A stretch of 64,000 nt of DNA from NCBI GenBank assembly GCA_037501455.1, contig CM074863.1, positions 57,517,501 to 57,581,500 of the forward strand, read 5' to 3'. The DNA is from Lantana camara. Lineage: Eukaryota; Streptophyta; Magnoliopsida; Lamiales; Verbenaceae. The notes below the pieces were generated by a model. It had not been told where the DNA came from. It did not search any database and saw only the letters and a list, made by a program, of their open reading frames with translations. This document shows, in pieces, positions 60,361 through 64,000 of this stretch; the first letter of the stretch is position 1, and each line of letters begins with the position of its first letter. A program made the translations under genes and the position numbers.

Positions 60361-62301
60361 TGTTAGAAAAACGGAATCAGAAAGCAGCGAAAATTTAAAA
60401 AATTTTCCAACAAAAGGATCGAAACTCGCAATCATGAATCCAAATTCGTAAGGTAAAGAAACTTACTTTTCAATAATCTTTGTTGAAGCGTTTCAAGCCA
60501 CCCAAGAATGCTCTTCTCGCGGCTTGATCCCCTCTCCTTGGTAAAGCTCGAATATTTAAAAACTTCTAACTTGAAGCTCTCTAGAGATAGTCCACAAACT
60601 TGACTATAATCTAACTAGTAAGGATGCTAGTTCTCTATTTAGTGTTTAGGCTTAACCTAGGGTTTATTTTATCTTGGAGAAAGGATGGTGTTCAACACAT
60701 GAACCAAAAGAAATCAATTACTCTCTAAGGGGAGCTCAAGCTCCCCTATATATAATATAGACAGGGGCGGCCGAACCTAGTCCTAATGGACTAAGGATTT
60801 GGTCCCTCTCTCTCTTATTACTTGATCATCAAGTAATTCCAAACCTTGACTTTGAATTCTAATTCAAATCAACTTTTAAGAGAGCTAAAATATCCAAAAT
60901 CCTTTTGGATAATATTATACTTTATTTATTAATAAATAAATAACTTATTTATCTAATTAATTAATTCATAATTAATTAAATAGATTAATTTCTCCAAAAT
61001 AAGACTTTCATTTTAATTCAAAATTAAACCAAAGCCTATTAAATAATTAACACATTAATTATTTAATACATAAATAAATAGACACGCACGGTGCACACAT
61101 GTCCATGTATGACCCGTGTCACTCACGTGACCCACACGTGCCCTTCACACGTGTGGAACCCTTTTGGCTCGATTAACTCGTTTAATCATTTCAAAGCCTC
61201 AACTCATGTCACCAAGTTGTTGTGTGTGACCGTCTAGGTTCTCAATTCAAGTAGCAGTGACCCTAATTAATTAATTCACTAATTAATTAATCAGTCCACA
61301 GATTAAACGACCATAGTCTAGCAACAGGTGTTTAACCCTTAGCTGAATTGGAATGTCTCCATTCGACAGAACCTTTAAGTCATTGATTCATGTGAGATAC
61401 AATCCTCCTACTTACTATCGCTCAACCAAGATCTAGGGTAAGGGAATAATCAGAACCCTAATAATCTGATCTTAAAGCCAAGTGCATTTCATATCCATTT
61501 GATCTCAATCCAAGAAACGCTTTTCTTGATGTCTTGATCTACTGCCTTGGCCAAGGACTCCATATGGCATATGAATGACTTACATAATAAGAGATCACCT
61601 TGAAAATGAAAGTGTAGGTCTTTTCTTGATTCTCATTCACTTTCATGAATCACTTATGCAGGCCCAACATAATCCTTGGAGCAGTTGTCTAAGGCGACAC
61701 CCTTTAAAGCTTATACCTAAAACTACAGAGTTAACTCACAAAGTGACATGGAACCTCAAGTCTAAGGATCAATTAATCACATCAATGACTCGTGAGATAT
61801 TTCCTAATCTGGACATTTCCATTTCCTGAAATAGAAACTTCCTTTCGCATTTAGGAATCTTCTCACACGGGGTACCTCAGTGAACTTACTTATGGAAGTA
61901 AGCACCCTCATGTATCACGCACATATCAACTATACACTTTGAACCTCCGTGAAACAAGGTGGTCCATCTTAAGGGCGTGATCCCACAAGCAAGCCTTAAA
62001 GGAGTCAGGTTGACACTCCCACTGTCTGTAGGACTCATCAGCTTGGAGTATTTTACTAATCATGACTTATGTGATATAGGGCTCGTTTTACGAACCATTT
62101 CACCTAAATGGTAGAGTCCTAAAGTCATCAGGATTAGGGGAGTTCTCATACATGCACAACTAAAGTAAACGCATACCAAACAAGAGCATATAAAGAAGTG
62201 TTGCCTCAATTCGTTATTTTATTCAAAGATTGTCTATGATTACAATAAGGAAAAGTACAAAGCGGATATACAATCGGCTTTCTAGGGCACTATTCCTAAC
62301 A
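60361..62301 (-). repeat. Copia 5' LTR
   Basis: 1941 bp, uninterrupted. Starts TGTTAGAAAA and ends CCTAACA. It shows the empty site of element B (GGGGAGCTCAAGCTCCCC, about 60730-60747). Non-coding. Confidence 0.92.
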
Positions 62302-63453
62302 ACAACACCTAAGCGCATGAAATGGTGCAATTATACCACAAGGATATGTAAGAAAAATCAAGCAAAACAAGTCCCAAACTCATGAAATTCAATCGAGAAA
62401 GCAAGGATCAAAGGAAACACAAGTATTTCAACCATTTATACAAGAACTCAAGGGTGCATTAATGGTATATCAAACTCCATTCCACTACCAAGTAATAAAG
62501 CTCAAGATATACAATAAATAAGCTCTAAGGGTCATCATATAAGTCATGAAAATTTTAGAAAGCAAGAAGAGAGCAAGTTCTTCCAAATTCTATCAAACCT
62601 TTACTATTCCTCCAACATACCATATCCATGGAATCTCTAGAATAATACATGATCCAAGAAGAGCAATAGAAGCACAAGAATGTGGAGATTAAGAATCCAC
62701 TTTTACCTTCAAGGATTGGAGCATGAAAAGCTTGAACTTGAGCTTAAAGGTCATAAGAATGGAGGTTATGGCTTGGGCTTCTTTCCTTCCTTCTTTCTTC
62801 CTTGGCTTGGTTCGAAATTTAGAGGTTAGAGAGAGAGAGAGAGAGATGGATTCTGGCAGAGTTTAAAGTCAAACAAGTACAAGTGTATGTCTTAAAAGCT
62901 CTCATATAGGTCATAGGTACGCATTAGGTACGCGAGGTCGAAATCTGCATCGTCGGGGGTCAAAATGGTATCAAACAATTATAAGGCTTATTCCATTGGG
63001 TCCGAATCTTCGATTTGAGTCCAATGGCAAAGACGGAACTCGATTCCGAGTTCTCGAGCTCAAGTTATGAATTAATGGCTCAAGGGTGGCCAATTGTAAA
63101 AAGGCCCAAAACTTTGAACAAAAGTTCAATTGAGTCCTCCAAGGATCAAACAAGTCCAAAACACATTTAAAACATATCATTAAGTCCTAAAATCATATAA
63201 GTCATATTATACACAAAATCAGTATGCTCGTGATTTAAATTCATACTTCACAAATTCTCAAATCACAAGAATTCATATCAAATGTTCAGGTAGGGTAACT
63301 CTTATCAAATACTTCAAATATTTCATATAAGAATTGAATAACGAAACATAATCAAATATAAACGCATCAAATAGATAAGAAAATAATTGCAAATACAGAA
63401 ATTAAACTCACACGTGGCATAAATCTGTACGTGTGAGCAGACGGGGTGTCACA
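62302..63453 (-). mobile_element. LTR H, 5' portion
   Basis: On the minus strand it starts TGTGACACCCCG at 63453. It carries a promoter palindrome (63036-63053), a TATA-like TATAATT (from 62984, 52 bp away) and a donor GAAG|GTAAAA at 62706. It continues across the copia into 10378-10990. A GA microsatellite lies at about 62828-62847. No coding region. Confidence 0.75.
62977..63053 (-). promoter_or_regulatory. LTR H core promoter: palindrome plus TATA-like box
   Basis: GGAACTCG/CGAGTTC-type arms on the minus strand (63036-63053), with CTTATAATTG 52 bp downstream. Confidence 0.55.
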
Positions 63454-64000
63454 AAAAACATATGCCAACTTGCAAGGTAAGGTATGCAAGGTACATTAAG
63501 ATATGTTATGATATGATATGTAGTGAGTTAAGTATATGATATAAATTGGTATGATATGGTTTCTTGGGCACCAGCGACGTGGGTAAGGACACCTGGGATG
63601 GTGTCGGACCGTCGGGTTAAGCCTTTGTGCGATCTCCATACGAAGTATTCACACGCGACTCTAGGAGGTTGAGGAGATGTGGAGCTTTATGCCTTCGGTT
63701 GATTCTGGGAAAGGTATGACGTGGGTTCTCTACCCCATGTGCATAGAGTTGTATAGCTGTGGGCCCGCTACCCTGTGTACAGGCCCATGGTGTTAGGGAT
63801 GGGTAATTATATGATTTGTATTTCTTTCGGTTTTCTTATGTATGATATATGATATAGAAGTAAGGTTGGAGGCCCATACTCGCTTGGTATATGAATATGT
63901 TATGTTGATTATGAAATGGGGTAGGATCTTTCCTTTATGATACGTTTCGTTATGAATTTGTTATGATTTGAATATGATAAGTATATGTATAAGTTTGTTT
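63454..64000 (+). mobile_element. Partial plus-strand LTR at window edge
   Basis: Resembles the part of plus-strand Tekay-like LTRs upstream of the acceptor: GTAAGGACACC, GGTTAAGCC, then GGTTGGAGGCCCATACTCGC (compare GGTTGGAGATGATTCACGCC in LTR A). It is probably the LTR into which H inserted. It is cut by the window end. Confidence 0.5.

Larger units (their letters stand above)
10991..62301 (-). mobile_element. Ty1/copia retrotransposon, interrupted by elements B and hAT
   Basis: The left LTR starts TGTTGGAAAA (10991) and the right LTR ends CCTAACA (62301). Identical ACAAC flanks both ends (10986-10990, 62302-62306). The order on the minus strand is 5' LTR (60361-62301), leader, gag, protease, integrase, RT, RNase H, polypurine tract, 3' LTR (10991-36972). 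Integrase before RT defines Ty1/copia. Without its insertions it would be about 9.8 kb with unusually long LTRs (1.8-1.9 kb). I do not assign a clade. Confidence 0.92.

Overview
The window looks like repeat-rich nuclear DNA of a flowering plant, probably a eudicot. The evidence is plant Ty3/gypsy chromoviruses (Tekay-like and CRM-like), a Ty1/copia element, a hAT element and a MULE-type MITE, with primer-binding sites complementary to plant initiator tRNA-Met. I found no credible host gene, tRNA, rRNA or CRISPR. Every protein-like reading frame I could recognise belongs to a retrotransposon and is broken.

Layout. Almost everything is one nest of insertions, most of them proved by matching target-site duplications (TSDs). 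The outermost recognisable unit is a minus-strand gypsy LTR, called H here (63453 leftward, with pieces at 62302-63453, 10378-10990 and 1137-1376). H holds two insertions. One is solo LTR S1 (1377-10372, TSD AAAAA), which carries a CRM-like element (2928-8286, TSD ATAAA). The other is a minus-strand copia element (10991-62301, TSD ACAAC). Inside the left LTR of the copia lies gypsy-type element B, with no recognisable proteins (11307-35440, TSD CAAGC/CGAGC). B in turn contains Tekay element A (15666-26107, TSD ATTTG) and solo LTR C (27713-31586, TSD GATCA). Inside the copia integrase lies a non-autonomous hAT element (39411-56745, TSD GCTTACAC). Within its internal tandem repeats sits Tekay element E, minus strand (40822-56308, TSD CGGCG). 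The 5' LTR of E contains two opposed pieces of a further LTR family, D (49169-50089 and 50090-53064). The left edge (1-1136) is AT-rich with a 301-bp MULE-like MITE. The right edge (63454-64000) is part of another plus-strand LTR.

Most notable signal. The long gypsy LTRs share an unexpected internal plan. A palindrome with GAACTCG/CGAGTTC-type arms lies 52-53 bp before a TATATTTTTC box. About 240-307 bp after the TATA comes a consensus 5' splice site (AAG|GTAAG). A branch-point/polypyrimidine/AG acceptor lies about 390-515 bp before the LTR end, just before a conserved GCTAGGCGGG or close variant. Together these predict an intron of roughly 1.7-2.5 kb inside the LTR. In A, B, C, S1 and H a family-specific array of short GC-rich palindromes begins at nearly the same place, 443-446 nt into this intron (about 465 in H). 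The array motif differs by family: TGACACGGGCGTGTCA, TACCCGGGCGGGTA or GGTCGCGGCCGCGACC. I do not know a description of this arrangement.

Coding content. A and E have gag, protease, RT, RNase H, integrase and chromodomain in the usual order. The copia has gag, protease, integrase, RT and RNase H. The CRM-like element has lost gag. Most of the stop codons examined fit C-to-T (or G-to-A) changes, as expected for methylated, silenced copies. All ages and orders are inferred from nesting, not from computed divergence.
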